64,000 nucleotides of DNA, taken from Xanthomonas codiaei (GTDB taxonomy: Bacteria; Pseudomonadota; Gammaproteobacteria; Xanthomonadales; Xanthomonadaceae). A program made the translations under genes and the position numbers. The DNA lies in assembly GCF_002939785.1 (NCBI RefSeq), contig NZ_MDEC01000003.1, positions 1 through 64,000 on the forward strand, read 5' to 3'. This document shows positions 1-8,243 of this stretch, piece by piece. The first letter of the stretch is position 1, and the number at the start of each line of letters is the position of its first letter. Below the pieces are notes generated by a model. That model made no database searches. It was not told the origin of the DNA and was given only the letters and a program-made list of their open reading frames with translations.

Positions 1-413
1 ATCGGCCCCATGCCAGTCTCGGAAAACGCCCCCCCATCTCCCGCATCCACATTCCACTGAACAACGTGGTGGGTTTACACAGCTAGGGGTGAGCTTGCCC
101 GCCCTACCTATGTCCATATCCCCGGACTCACCTGGGAACAATTCGGGGCTGCTCGCTGAGTGACCAGTTCCTGGGCCAATAAGCGATTGCCCGAGTGTCT
201 TTGCCAGAGGTATCTGGTCAGCAAGTTTCAGCCTTCCGTCAACGGCCATACCCATTTGACGGAATGGGGTGTCCCGCGCACAAAGAGCGCATGTACAGAT
301 GAGTTCACCGGAAGTTTACGGTCGTCGACTGTGGAGAGGGCTCAATCGGTATTTGTAGTGGCTCGTGCGCCTGACGCCGTCGGGCGTCAGGCGTACCGGG
401 TGCCTGGCATTGT
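1..413. other. Left-edge stretch without a recognisable gene
   Basis: No reading frame here has convincing protein content. A plus-strand open frame from 160 runs into the 3' end of the molybdenum hydroxylase gene and is antisense to it. The only structured element is the hairpin at 368-393. The stretch lies downstream of the minus-strand operon, and its other neighbour is outside the window. Confidence 0.5.
368..393 (-). terminator. Hairpin terminator candidate of the molybdenum hydroxylase operon
   Basis: Perfect 11-bp inverted repeat CGCCTGACGCC / GGCGTCAGGCG with a 4-nt loop, 20 bases beyond the stop codon of the last operon gene. There is no clear U-run on the minus strand, so it could be a processing or stabilising hairpin rather than a classical intrinsic terminator. 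Confidence 0.5.
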
Positions 414-2711
414 TCAGTCGGCCATGATCTTCTCCGGCGTCATCGGCGTGCTGCGGATGCGCTTGCCGGTGGCGTGGAAGATGGCATTGCAGATGGCCGC
501 AGACACGCCCACCTGGCCGATCTCGCCCACGCCCTTTGCGCCCAGGCTGCTGACCACGCGGTCGTCTTCGTCGGCGAAGATCACCTCGATGTCATGGATG
601 TCGGCATTGGCGGACACGTGATACTGGGCAAGATCGTGATTCATGAAGCGGCCGAAGCGGTGATCGGCCTGGGTGTGCTCGTGCAGGGCCTGGCCGATGC
701 CCCACACCACGCCACCGATGATCTGGCTGCGCGCGGTGGTGGGGTTGAGGATGCGTCCGGCGGCGATCGCACTGACCACGCGCGTGACCCGCACCGTGCC
801 CAGTTCCTCGTCCACCCGCACTTCGACGAACACCGCCCCGTGCGTGGCGCGGGTGTATTTGCGTTGCTTGAGCACATTGGGCAGCAGCAGGAACTTGTCG
901 TCGATCTGCTCCTTTCCTGCGGCCCGCATCAGTTCCGGCAAGGCGATGGCACTGCTGGAGTCCGCGCGCAAGGCGATGCTGCCATCGGCGAACACCACAT
1001 CGTCCAGCTTGGTACGTGCGAAGCGCGAATCGGGCAGCGCCTGCGCCAGCCGCAATAGCTGGGTCTGCAATTTGCGGCAGACGCCATCCACGGCCGAGCC
1101 GACCGTGCTCACATGCGATGAGCCGCCCTCGATGGGAGCAACCGGCAAGGTGGAATCGCCAAGCTGGAAGGTGACCTGTTCCAGCGGCAGGCCGAGTGCT
1201 TCGGCGGCGATCATCGCCATCACCGTATAGGTGCCGGTGCCGATATCGCTGGCGGCGCTGCTCACCACCAGGCGCCCGTCGGCATGCAGCACGGCATGCG
1301 CACGCGCGAACATCTGCATCGCATCCCATTGCCCGGTGGCCATGCCCCAGCCGACCCATTCACGGCCTTCCTTGCGCGCGCGTGTCTGCAGGGGGCGCTG
1401 CGACCAGCCGAAGCGCTCGGCGCCTTGCTGGTAGCACTCGCGCAAGGCCTTGCTGGAAAACGGCGTGTCGTCGGCCGGGTTGACCTCGGCGTAGTTCTTC
1501 AGCCGCAGCGCCAGCGGATCGATGCCCACTTCGTAGGACAGTTCGTCCATCGCCACTTCCAGCGCGTGCATGCCATGGGTAGCGCCGGGGGCGCGCATGT
1601 CCATCGGGCTGTACTGGTCTAGGCTGACCAGGTTGTAGCCCAGGTGCACATTGTCGCAGGCATACAGCTGCCCGCTCCAGTTGACCACCACTTCGACGTA
1701 GTCTTCGATGCGCGAGGTTTCGGCGATGGCCTCGTGCCAGATCGCACGCAGCGTGCCGTCGCGATCGGCGCCGAGCTTGAGCCGCTGCACGGTTTCCGGG
1801 CGGTGGCCGAAGGTGAACATCTGCTGGCGGGTGAGCACCACGCGCACTGAGCGATCCAGCAGGATGGACGCCATCACCGCCAGCGCCAGCTGGTATTGCG
1901 GGCGCAGCCCGGAGCCGAACGCGCCGCCCACGTACGGATTGCGCACGGTCACCTTGCGCTTGCTCAGGCCGAACACATGCGAGACATACCAGCGGCTGTT
2001 CTGCGAGCCCTGGGTCTTGTCGTAGATGGTGAAGTGGCCGTCGTCTTCGCGGATCACGGTGGAGGCGAACAGCTCCATCGGATTGTGGTGCTCCACACCG
2101 CTGTAGTAATCGGCCTGCACCTGGCAGGCGGCATCGGCAAAGGCCGTGTCCGGCTTACCCTTGTCCTTGGGCGGCGGCGTGAAGCCGGCACGCATGCCCT
2201 TGGGTTTGTGCGCACGGTCCAGCTGTGTCATCAAATCGGTTTGATGCGGTTCCTGCGCGTACTCCACCTGCACCAGCTGCGCGGCATGCCGCGCCGCCTC
2301 GAACGTGTCGGCCACCACCAGCGCGACGGGCTGGCCGCTATAGAGAATGACGTTGTCGTACAGCGGCCGGAACGGCGAGCCGGGCGGTGCGGTCATGTCC
2401 TTGTAGAACAGATCCATGCCGCGCATATGCGGGCGATTCTCGTGGGTGACGATCTCCAGCACGCCGGGGACCGCGCGTGCGGCTGCCAAGTCGAAGCCGA
2501 CGATGGTTCCCTTCGCAATGCTGCTGCTGACCACCACGCCATAGGCCAGGTCCGGCACCGGCCATTCGGCGGCATAGCGTGCCTGGCCGGTGACTTTTGC
2601 GCGTCCATCGATGCGCGGCACGCCAGTGCCCGTGGGGCGGAAGCCGGTGCCTCGATCGGCGACCGGTGGCGTCAATTCGGTGTTGGATAGATCGGAGCTG
2701 CGTGCGTTCAT
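414..2711 (-). CDS. Molybdenum hydroxylase, large Moco-binding subunit (PaoC/xanthine dehydrogenase family)
   Basis: 765 residues, close to the size of E. coli PaoC. The family binds molybdopterin cytosine dinucleotide and oxidises aldehydes or purine-like substrates, passing electrons to partner Fe-S and FAD subunits. Visible features are GRAKVTGQARYAAEW near the amino end, the glycine-rich VGGAFGSG segment, and GVGEIGQ near residue 730, which carries the glutamate expected to be the catalytic base. The start codon at 2711 overlaps the stop of the FAD subunit by ATGA, which fixes the start although the frame stays open upstream. It is the last gene of a three-gene operon. A dedicated maturation factor (XdhC/PaoD type) is not seen within the window. 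The substrate cannot be read from sequence. Confidence 0.9.
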   Translation of the reverse strand: MNARSSDLSNTELTPPVADRGTGFRPTGTGVPRIDGRAKVTGQARYAAEWPVPDLAYGVVVSSSIAKGTIVGFDLAAARAVPGVLEIVTHENRPHMRGMDLFYKDMTAPPGSPFRPLYDNVILYSGQPVALVVADTFEAARHAAQLVQVEYAQEPHQTDLMTQLDRAHKPKGMRAGFTPPPKDKGKPDTAFADAACQVQADYYSGVEHHNPMELFASTVIREDDGHFTIYDKTQGSQNSRWYVSHVFGLSKRKVTVRNPYVGGAFGSGLRPQYQLALAVMASILLDRSVRVVLTRQQMFTFGHRPETVQRLKLGADRDGTLRAIWHEAIAETSRIEDYVEVVVNWSGQLYACDNVHLGYNLVSLDQYSPMDMRAPGATHGMHALEVAMDELSYEVGIDPLALRLKNYAEVNPADDTPFSSKALRECYQQGAERFGWSQRPLQTRARKEGREWVGWGMATGQWDAMQMFARAHAVLHADGRLVVSSAASDIGTGTYTVMAMIAAEALGLPLEQVTFQLGDSTLPVAPIEGGSSHVSTVGSAVDGVCRKLQTQLLRLAQALPDSRFARTKLDDVVFADGSIALRADSSSAIALPELMRAAGKEQIDDKFLLLPNVLKQRKYTRATHGAVFVEVRVDEELGTVRVTRVVSAIAAGRILNPTTARSQIIGGVVWGIGQALHEHTQADHRFGRFMNHDLAQYHVSANADIHDIEVIFADEDDRVVSSLGAKGVGEIGQVGVSAAICNAIFHATGKRIRSTPMTPEKIMAD

Positions 2712-3772
2712 GGCGATTCCTCCAGCGCATGGGGGCGCCCGCGGTTGTCGATGCTGCCCTCGCGCGCGACCTCGAGCGCGCGCACGATGGTGCGACGTGC
2801 CAACGGCAGCTTGAAGGCGTTGGCGCCCTGCGGCTGCGCACCCTGCAGCAACGCGTCGGCCAGGCGCGCGAAACTGTCTGCGTTGGCGGGCAGGCCCACC
2901 AGCTGTGCTTCGGCCTCCGGCTTGCGCCAGGGCTTGTGCGCCACGCCCCCCAGGGCAACGCGCACCTCGCCGATGCTGCCGTCCTCGGCCAGATCCAGCG
3001 CGGCGGCGACCGAGACCAGCGCAAACGCATACGACAGGCGCTCGCGGATTTTCAGGTAGGCGCTGTGCGCGACGAAACGCTGCGCCTCGGGCAGGTCGAT
3101 ATGCACGATCAATTCGTCCGGCGCCAGCGTGCTGTCCAGCTCCGGGTGGTCGCCGGGCAGGCGGTGGAAATCGGCAAATGCGATATCGCGTTCGCCGGTT
3201 GGGCCTTGCACATGCACCACCGCATCCAGTGCAGCCAGTGCCACGCACATGTCCGATGGATGGGTGGCGATGCAGTGCGCGCTGGTGCCCAGGATGGCGT
3301 TGTAGGTGGTGAGCCCGCCGATGGCCGAGCAACCGCTGCCGGGTGCGCGCTTGTTGCAGGGCGTGGCGCTGTCGTAGAAATACAGGCAGCGGGTGCGCTG
3401 CAGCAGGTTGCCGCCATTGCTGGCCATGTTGCGGATCTGCGCCGAGGCGCCGGCCAGGATGGCCGCACTCAATAACGGGTAACGTGTTTCCACTTCCGGG
3501 TGATAGGCGGTATCGGCGTTGCGCGCGAGTGCACCCAGGCGCAGGCCGCCATCGGGCTGGACGGTGATGCTGTCCAGCGGCAGGCGATTGATGTCGACCA
3601 GGCGGCTGGGCCGCATCAGCTGCAGTTTCATCAGGTCGGTGAGATTGGTGCCGCCGGCGATCAGACGGACCGGCGCTTGCGACGGCACGGGGTGTGCCTC
3701 GTCGGCGCGCGGGGTGATGGCGGTGAGCGCGGCGTCGATGCTGTCTGCGCGCGCATAGCTGAGTGGGATCAT
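2708..3772 (-). CDS. Molybdenum hydroxylase, FAD-binding medium subunit (PaoB-like)
   Basis: 354 residues. The FAD-binding segment LIAGGTNLTDLMK lies near the amino end. Further on, cysteines in TRCLYFY, TPCNKR and GSGCSA match the insertion that carries an extra 4Fe-4S cluster in E. coli PaoB, so this is a PaoB-type rather than a plain xanthine dehydrogenase subunit. The chosen ATG at 3772 overlaps the upstream gene's stop by four bases. The role is to take electrons from the 2Fe-2S subunit and deliver them to an external acceptor. Family assignment is firm; the physiological substrate is unknown. Confidence 0.88.
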   Translation of the reverse strand: MIPLSYARADSIDAALTAITPRADEAHPVPSQAPVRLIAGGTNLTDLMKLQLMRPSRLVDINRLPLDSITVQPDGGLRLGALARNADTAYHPEVETRYPLLSAAILAGASAQIRNMASNGGNLLQRTRCLYFYDSATPCNKRAPGSGCSAIGGLTTYNAILGTSAHCIATHPSDMCVALAALDAVVHVQGPTGERDIAFADFHRLPGDHPELDSTLAPDELIVHIDLPEAQRFVAHSAYLKIRERLSYAFALVSVAAALDLAEDGSIGEVRVALGGVAHKPWRKPEAEAQLVGLPANADSFARLADALLQGAQPQGANAFKLPLARRTIVRALEVAREGSIDNRGRPHALEESP

Positions 3773-4344
3773 GCCGGCACCGTCCCTGGTTCCCAGGTCT
3801 TGCTGGTGCTCTGGCTTGCCTGGCCGGATGCATCGAGCACATCCATCACCGCGTCGGTGATCTGCGGATAGGCGCCGCAGCGGCACAGGTTGCCGCTCAT
3901 CAATTCGCGCACCTGGTCGCGGGTATGCGCCTTGCCTTCGTTGAGCAGGCCGGCAGCGGAGCACAACTGGCCCGGCGTGCAGTAGCCGCACTGGAAGGCA
4001 TCGCGTTCGATGAAGGCGCGTTGCAACGGATGCAGTCGCTCGCCGTCGGCAAGACCTTCGACGGTGGTGATGTCGGCACCGTCCTGCATCACGGCCAGCG
4101 TCAGGCAGCTATTGATGCGGCGCCCGTTCACCAGCACCGTGCAGGCGCCGCATTGGCCGTGATCGCAGCCTTTCTTGGTGCCGGTGAGATCGAGCCGGTC
4201 GCGCAACAGGTCGAGCAGGCTCACCCAGGCTTCGAGCTGCAAGTGATAGGGCTGGCCGTTGATGCGCAGATTGACCGGATAGGTCGGCGCGGATGTGGCG
4301 GGTGCCGATGCCTTGTCATGGGCGGTGGCGGGCGTGGCATTCAT
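3769..4344 (-). CDS. Molybdenum hydroxylase, 2Fe-2S small subunit (PaoA-like)
   Basis: 191 residues. It carries the two cluster motifs of the family: a plant-ferredoxin-like CDHGQCGACTVLVNG with a further Cys in INSC, then CGYCTPGQ and NLCRCG in the helical domain. It is the first gene of the operon and overlaps the FAD subunit by ATGA. E. coli PaoA has a twin-arginine signal that exports the complex. Here the amino end from the ATG at 4344 is Ala/Thr-rich with no RR motif, and the open frame upstream also lacks one, so the enzyme may stay in the cytoplasm. Confidence 0.88.
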   Translation of the reverse strand: MNATPATAHDKASAPATSAPTYPVNLRINGQPYHLQLEAWVSLLDLLRDRLDLTGTKKGCDHGQCGACTVLVNGRRINSCLTLAVMQDGADITTVEGLADGERLHPLQRAFIERDAFQCGYCTPGQLCSAAGLLNEGKAHTRDQVRELMSGNLCRCGAYPQITDAVMDVLDASGQASQSTSKTWEPGTVPA

Positions 4345-4628
4345 GCGAACCCCGTGGCGATGGCTGAGGAGGGCCACCACCTTGGGCGCGCCGTAGTCAA
4401 GACAGAGTGACCGCACCGACACCGAAGCGATGTTTGCCACGCGATGCTGCAGGCAGCGTGCCGTACTGTGACGGTGGCACGCTTGCGCGGACAGGCATTG
4501 TAGGGATGCGCAACACGCGATGGTCCGGGAGCTGAATTCGTCAGCGACGCTGCTGCGGCATGTGCCGGTGTCCCGGCTGCTGCGACCGCGCGCCGGTATC
4601 CTTGCACGATGAGAACACGGTGGCAGCA

Positions 4629-5960
4629 ATGAGCCGGCGCGGCGGCAGTGCGGATCTTCCGTTGCATGGCGGACGTGTTCCGCACTGGCTGGGCGAGCGC
4701 ATGACGCGGCTGGGCACGGTGATGTGCGAGGCGATCGTGCACAGCTACGGGCGCGACGAATTGTTGCGGCGGCTTGCGCATCCGTACTGGTTCCAGTCGT
4801 TCGGCGCGGTGATGGGCATGGACTGGCATTCCTCGGGCATCACCACCAGCGTGATCGGTGCGCTCAAGCGCGGCCTGACGCCGTTGGCCGGCGAGCTCGG
4901 GATCCATGTCTGCGGCGGACGCGGCCGGCATTCGCGTGCCACGCCCGCCGAGTTGCTGGCGGTAGGCGATGCGGTGGGCATCGACGGCGCGGCACTGGCG
5001 CAGGCCAGCCGCCTGGTGGCCAAGGTGGACAGCGCAGCGGTACAGGATGGATTCGACCTGTATCTGCACGGTTTCATCGTCAGCGACGATGGCCGCTGGG
5101 TGGTGGTGCAGCAGGGCATGCAGACGCAGCGCAAGCAGGCGCGCCGCTATCACTGGCTGTCGGAAGGTTTGAGCAGCTTTGTCGATGCACCGCATGCGGC
5201 CATCGACGGGAGGCACCAGGGCGCTATCTTCAATCTGACCGACCATCGCGCCGCTGCCTCGCGCGATGCGCAAGTGGAGCTGTTGCGCAGCACCGCACCG
5301 GACCGGTTGGCACGCCAGTGGCAACGCATCGCCGATGCAGCAGCGCCTGCATCGGCGGTTGTCGCCCCGGCCCCGGTCACCGGCGATCTGTTCGCCGGCC
5401 ACGCCTGGGACCCGGCGCAGCAACCGCATCTGTGCATGCCCGACCATCATGAGGTGCGCAGCGAGACGGTGATTGCGCGGCGCCTGCATGCCAGCCTGGC
5501 CGCCGCAGCAGAGGCTGGCCCGCGCGATTTCACTGCCTTGTTGCAGGTGCCCGGTGTGGGCGCACGCACATTGCGCTCGCTGGCGATGGTGGCCGAGGTG
5601 ATGCACGGGACGCCCTGCCGGTTCAGCGACCCGGCGCGTTTTTCGCTGGCCCATGGCGGCAAGGACCGGCAGCCGTTCCCGGTGCCCACGCGCGTGCTCG
5701 ACCACACCATCGGCGTGCTCAAGCAGGCGATGCAACAGGCCCGGCTGGGCAATGACGAACGCCTGCAGGCGATTGCGCGGCTGGACGCACAGGCGCGCCG
5801 GCTCGAAGCCACCGCACACGGCCCCTCGGTCGATGAGTACATCGCGCAGGAACGGCGCGATGCGCACCGTTATGGCGGGCGCAGCGTATTCGGCTGGGAG
5901 CCGGCGCCGGATCCGGCTGCATCATCGCCGTCAGCGCGTACGCGTGCAGGGCAGCGATGA
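4629..5960 (+). CDS. DUF763 family protein with a helix-hairpin-helix motif
   Basis: 443 residues. The protein matches the uncharacterised DUF763 family, with a conserved amino half (LPLHGGRVPHWL, GMDWHSSGITT, GLGIHVCGG-like segments). Residues of about 303-325 read LQVPGVGARTLRSLA, a textbook helix-hairpin-helix DNA-binding motif. The start at 4629 is chosen because the MSRRGG start leads directly into the conserved region; an earlier in-frame start at 4560 adds 23 residues without family features. The stop codon overlaps the start of the next gene (ATGA), so the two are probably made together. The helix-hairpin-helix and the nuclease-like partner suggest nucleic-acid work, which is inference. 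No activity is known to me for DUF763. Confidence 0.8.
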   Translation: MSRRGGSADLPLHGGRVPHWLGERMTRLGTVMCEAIVHSYGRDELLRRLAHPYWFQSFGAVMGMDWHSSGITTSVIGALKRGLTPLAGELGIHVCGGRGRHSRATPAELLAVGDAVGIDGAALAQASRLVAKVDSAAVQDGFDLYLHGFIVSDDGRWVVVQQGMQTQRKQARRYHWLSEGLSSFVDAPHAAIDGRHQGAIFNLTDHRAAASRDAQVELLRSTAPDRLARQWQRIADAAAPASAVVAPAPVTGDLFAGHAWDPAQQPHLCMPDHHEVRSETVIARRLHASLAAAAEAGPRDFTALLQVPGVGARTLRSLAMVAEVMHGTPCRFSDPARFSLAHGGKDRQPFPVPTRVLDHTIGVLKQAMQQARLGNDERLQAIARLDAQARRLEATAHGPSVDEYIAQERRDAHRYGGRSVFGWEPAPDPAASSPSARTRAGQR

Positions 5961-6550
5961 CGGCGCGCAAGGGCCGTGGCGCGACGGTGGCGACCGATGG
6001 CCGCTGCTTTACCTACGTGTTTCCGTGCCAATGGGAAGACCATTGCAAGATCGGCTTTTCGCGCGACCCATTGGCACGCATCGGCAGCCTGCACCCGCGC
6101 TGGTTCGAGTTCTTCGATCTCGAACGCGGGCTGCTGGTGGAAACCGAACGCGAGCGCGATGCGCGCGATCTGGAGCTGCAACTGCGTCGGCCCTTGCGTG
6201 CGCACAATGCACCGGCGCCGATGGCGATCCGCATCGCGGCCGGTGGGCAAACCGAGTGGTTCCGTGGGGTGAGTGAGGCGCTGGAACTGGCAGTGGGTGG
6301 TTTGCAGGCCCACGGCTACCGCGTGTTCGTAGTGCGCGACTGGTTGCACGCGGCGATGGCGCAGCGCATCGATCGGTTGTACGACTGGTCGGCCGTGCAG
6401 CTGAGTCCGGACGAACTGGATGGCCTGCTGGGGCCGACACCGGCCCAACGCGCGCTGCGCGATGTGCTCGATGGCTACCGCGCCATGGATCTGCCGCTGC
6501 AGCCGCATCTGCCCGAGCGGATCTGGGCGTGGTATTGCGGAGCGCGGTGA
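5957..6550 (+). CDS. Putative GIY-YIG-like nuclease (T5orf172/MUG113 type)
   Basis: 197 residues. Residues 17-45 read CFTYVFPCQWEDHCKIGFS followed by RDPLARI. This matches the GIY...(K)IG-S-(D/N)P-R layout of the T5orf172/MUG113 branch of GIY-YIG proteins. An ELQL helix and a closing EWFRG motif follow, as in that branch. The carboxyl half (about 100-197) is not recognised. It overlaps DUF763 by four bases and was probably kept with it as a unit. Assignment rests on motif reading only; a profile comparison would settle it. Confidence 0.6.
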   Translation: MTARKGRGATVATDGRCFTYVFPCQWEDHCKIGFSRDPLARIGSLHPRWFEFFDLERGLLVETERERDARDLELQLRRPLRAHNAPAPMAIRIAAGGQTEWFRGVSEALELAVGGLQAHGYRVFVVRDWLHAAMAQRIDRLYDWSAVQLSPDELDGLLGPTPAQRALRDVLDGYRAMDLPLQPHLPERIWAWYCGAR

Positions 6551-6835
6551 GCGGGTCGGCGAGCCGGTGACGCAGTGCAGGCGGGCAGGGTTGCAGTTTC
6601 CAGGCAGGTGCTGCCATGCAGACTTCAATGCGCAGGGTGAGCCGTTGCCGGCGGGGAAAGGCTGACTGCGGCGATGTCAGCTTCCAACGCGCGTTGAAGA
6701 TGCGCATCCCAACCACGCGCTGGGGTGGTGCCAGCAGCAGACGATGAGATTTCCATACTGGACAGGCACGTTACCCACCTCGCATTGACGCCGCGCTTGT
6801 TACACCGTGCAACGACTCCCGCACTGGACGCTCCC

Positions 6836-7354
6836 ATGCCAGACGCCAAGACACGCCGCGCCGCCGCCAAGGGCAAGCGCGAAGGAAAGTCGGCCAGCAC
6901 GCAGGCCGGCGAATACGTCAAGGAAGAAGTCGAACGCGTGCGCAAGGGGACGCACGGGGTCAAGAACACCCAGCAGGCGATCGCGATCGGCTTGTCCAAG
7001 GCGCGCCGTGATGGCGTGGACGCGCCGCCTTCCAACACCGCATCCAAGGCCACCAGGAAGAAAGCCGCACATGACAGCGCTGCAGCCCAATCCGACACGC
7101 CGACCTCGCCGACGCGCGCAGCGTGTGCAAAGAAAGCGCTGAAGACCGCAAGCAGGAAGACCACGGCCAGCCAAACGGTGGGCAAGCAGGCATTGTCGGC
7201 ACAGACCAGGCACGCAGCCAGCAAGCGCAGCGCCAGCGACCGCTCGGCAGCTGCGAAGAAAGCCGCGAAAACCAAAGGCCCGGCCGTGCGCAAGGCAGCG
7301 GCGAAGAAGGCGGCGGCAACACGCCAGCGTACCGGCCAGGGCAGCAAGAGCTAG
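6836..7354 (+). CDS. Lysine/alanine-rich histone-like protein (DUF6496-like amino end)
   Basis: 172 residues. The first 60 residues (AAKGKREGKSASTQAGEYV, then KNTQQAIAIGLSKARRDG) resemble the small DUF6496 family. The rest is a low-complexity Lys/Ala/Thr/Ser tail with repeated AKKAA and RKAA-like blocks, as in histone H1-like bacterial proteins, so nucleic-acid binding through charge is likely. The ATG at 6836 begins the conserved part; the frame is open upstream to 6725 but without family features. Monocistronic by spacing. The function of the family is not established. Confidence 0.7.
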   Translation: MPDAKTRRAAAKGKREGKSASTQAGEYVKEEVERVRKGTHGVKNTQQAIAIGLSKARRDGVDAPPSNTASKATRKKAAHDSAAAQSDTPTSPTRAACAKKALKTASRKTTASQTVGKQALSAQTRHAASKRSASDRSAAAKKAAKTKGPAVRKAAAKKAAATRQRTGQGSKS

Positions 7355-7437
7355 CGCTGCGATCGATCAGGTTGCGTGCGTCGGCCAGGCACGGCGTTCG
7401 TGCAATGCCCCACACGGTGCGCATCGGTCAGTGCGCT

Positions 7438-7863
7438 TCAGCCGTAGTCGGGCGTTGATTCGTTGACGCGCTGCGGGTGCCGTACTTGCAGGCGGGGCCG
7501 CAACCACGCCGCGCAGGCCGCCTCGTCCAGCGAGCCGTCGGCCAGCCCGATGTAGAACCCGTAGAGTTCCAGGTCGTCTGCTACCAGGCTTGCGCCGTTG
7601 AGCACGATGAAGGTTTCGCAAGCGACGGCGGCGGTGCGTTTGTTGCCGTCGACAAACGGGTGATTGCGCGCCAGACCATAGGCCAGGCTGGCCGCAAGTG
7701 CCGCCAGATCCGGTGGCGGGTCGCCGTAGGACAGCAATTGCCTGGGTCTGGCCAGTGCCGAGTCGAGCAGGGCATCGTCGCGCACGCCGCTGCCGCCACC
7801 ATGCTCTGCCAGCTGGCGGTCATGGATGGCCATCAGCAGGGGCCGTTCGATCCAGATGATCAT
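7438..7863 (-). CDS. Fic/Doc-family toxin
   Basis: 141 residues, the usual size for Doc (death-on-curing) proteins. The catalytic loop HPFVDGNKR is at residues 68-76, with His68 as the expected base. This family modifies target proteins with a nucleotide or phosphate; Doc itself phosphorylates EF-Tu. The gene lies nine bases after an AbrB-type antitoxin gene on the same strand, which makes it the toxin of a two-gene module. The partner is AbrB/MazE-like rather than Phd, so the pair is a recombined module. The active-site motif is intact. Confidence 0.85.
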   Translation of the reverse strand: MIIWIERPLLMAIHDRQLAEHGGGSGVRDDALLDSALARPRQLLSYGDPPPDLAALAASLAYGLARNHPFVDGNKRTAAVACETFIVLNGASLVADDLELYGFYIGLADGSLDEAACAAWLRPRLQVRHPQRVNESTPDYG

Positions 7864-7872
7864 GGCTGCGGG

Positions 7873-8094
7873 CTACTGCGCCAACTTGTGCAGCAACGTG
7901 CGACGCTCACGCATCACCTGCTCGGCCACATCCATCTGCGCCGCCAGCGTCGGGTCGAAGGCGGTCAGCTTGATGCCGTCTGGCGTCTCCAGTGCATAGA
8001 GTTCATCGCCTTTGCCAAGCCGCAGGCGGGCAAGCAGTTCCTTGGGCAGGATGACCCCTGAGGAATTGCCGATGGCAGTGATTTTGAGTTTCAT
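7873..8094 (-). CDS. AbrB/MazE-type antitoxin
   Basis: 73 residues. The amino half (MKLKITAIGNSSGVILPKEL) is a typical swapped-hairpin AbrB/SpoVT DNA-binding domain with the GNSSGVILPKE signature. The carboxyl tail (MRERRTLLHKLAQ) is a charged helix likely to bind the toxin. The start at 8094 is used because it begins the domain; an upstream in-frame start at 8148 would cross the presumed operator. It is first in the operon with the Fic toxin and is expected to repress its own promoter. Confidence 0.85.
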   Translation of the reverse strand: MKLKITAIGNSSGVILPKELLARLRLGKGDELYALETPDGIKLTAFDPTLAAQMDVAEQVMRERRTLLHKLAQ

Positions 8095-8113
8095 GGCGGC
8101 ATCTCGCGTTAGT

Positions 8114-8130
8114 ACTTGAGTTATAACTTG
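8114..8130 (-). promoter_or_regulatory. Candidate antitoxin operator overlapping the -10 element
   Basis: The 10-bp palindrome AGTTATAACT (8119-8128) sits 25 bases upstream of the antitoxin start. On the minus strand it contains TATAAC, a plausible -10 element. ACTTG occurs on each side 12 bases apart (8114-8118 and 8126-8130). Placement is what autoregulation by an AbrB-type antitoxin would need. Binding is inferred, not known. Confidence 0.4.
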
Positions 8131-8199
8131 CGCCTCGACTACTCGCAAGTGGCGTGCTGAAGCGGCTCAGCAAGCCAATCTCGCCTGCTGCGACCGATC

Positions 8200-8217
8200 G
8201 GTGTACAAATGTACACC
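8200..8217 (+). promoter_or_regulatory. LexA2 operator
   Basis: Perfect inverted repeat GGTGTACA-AA-TGTACACC. It contains TGTACAAATGTACA, which I recall as the published binding site of Xanthomonas LexA2. It lies 26 bases upstream of the lexA2 start, where bound repressor would block transcription of lexA2-imuA-imuB. It is the only copy seen near the cassette and also lies between lexA2 and the divergent toxin-antitoxin operon. Confidence 0.9.
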
Positions 8218-8243
8218 TTGTCCCATCCAGTTGCCGCGCCCCG

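Noticed and set aside
160..621. Plus-strand open frame near the left edge
   Set aside because: It overlaps the 3' end of the molybdenum hydroxylase gene in antisense and has no family-like content.
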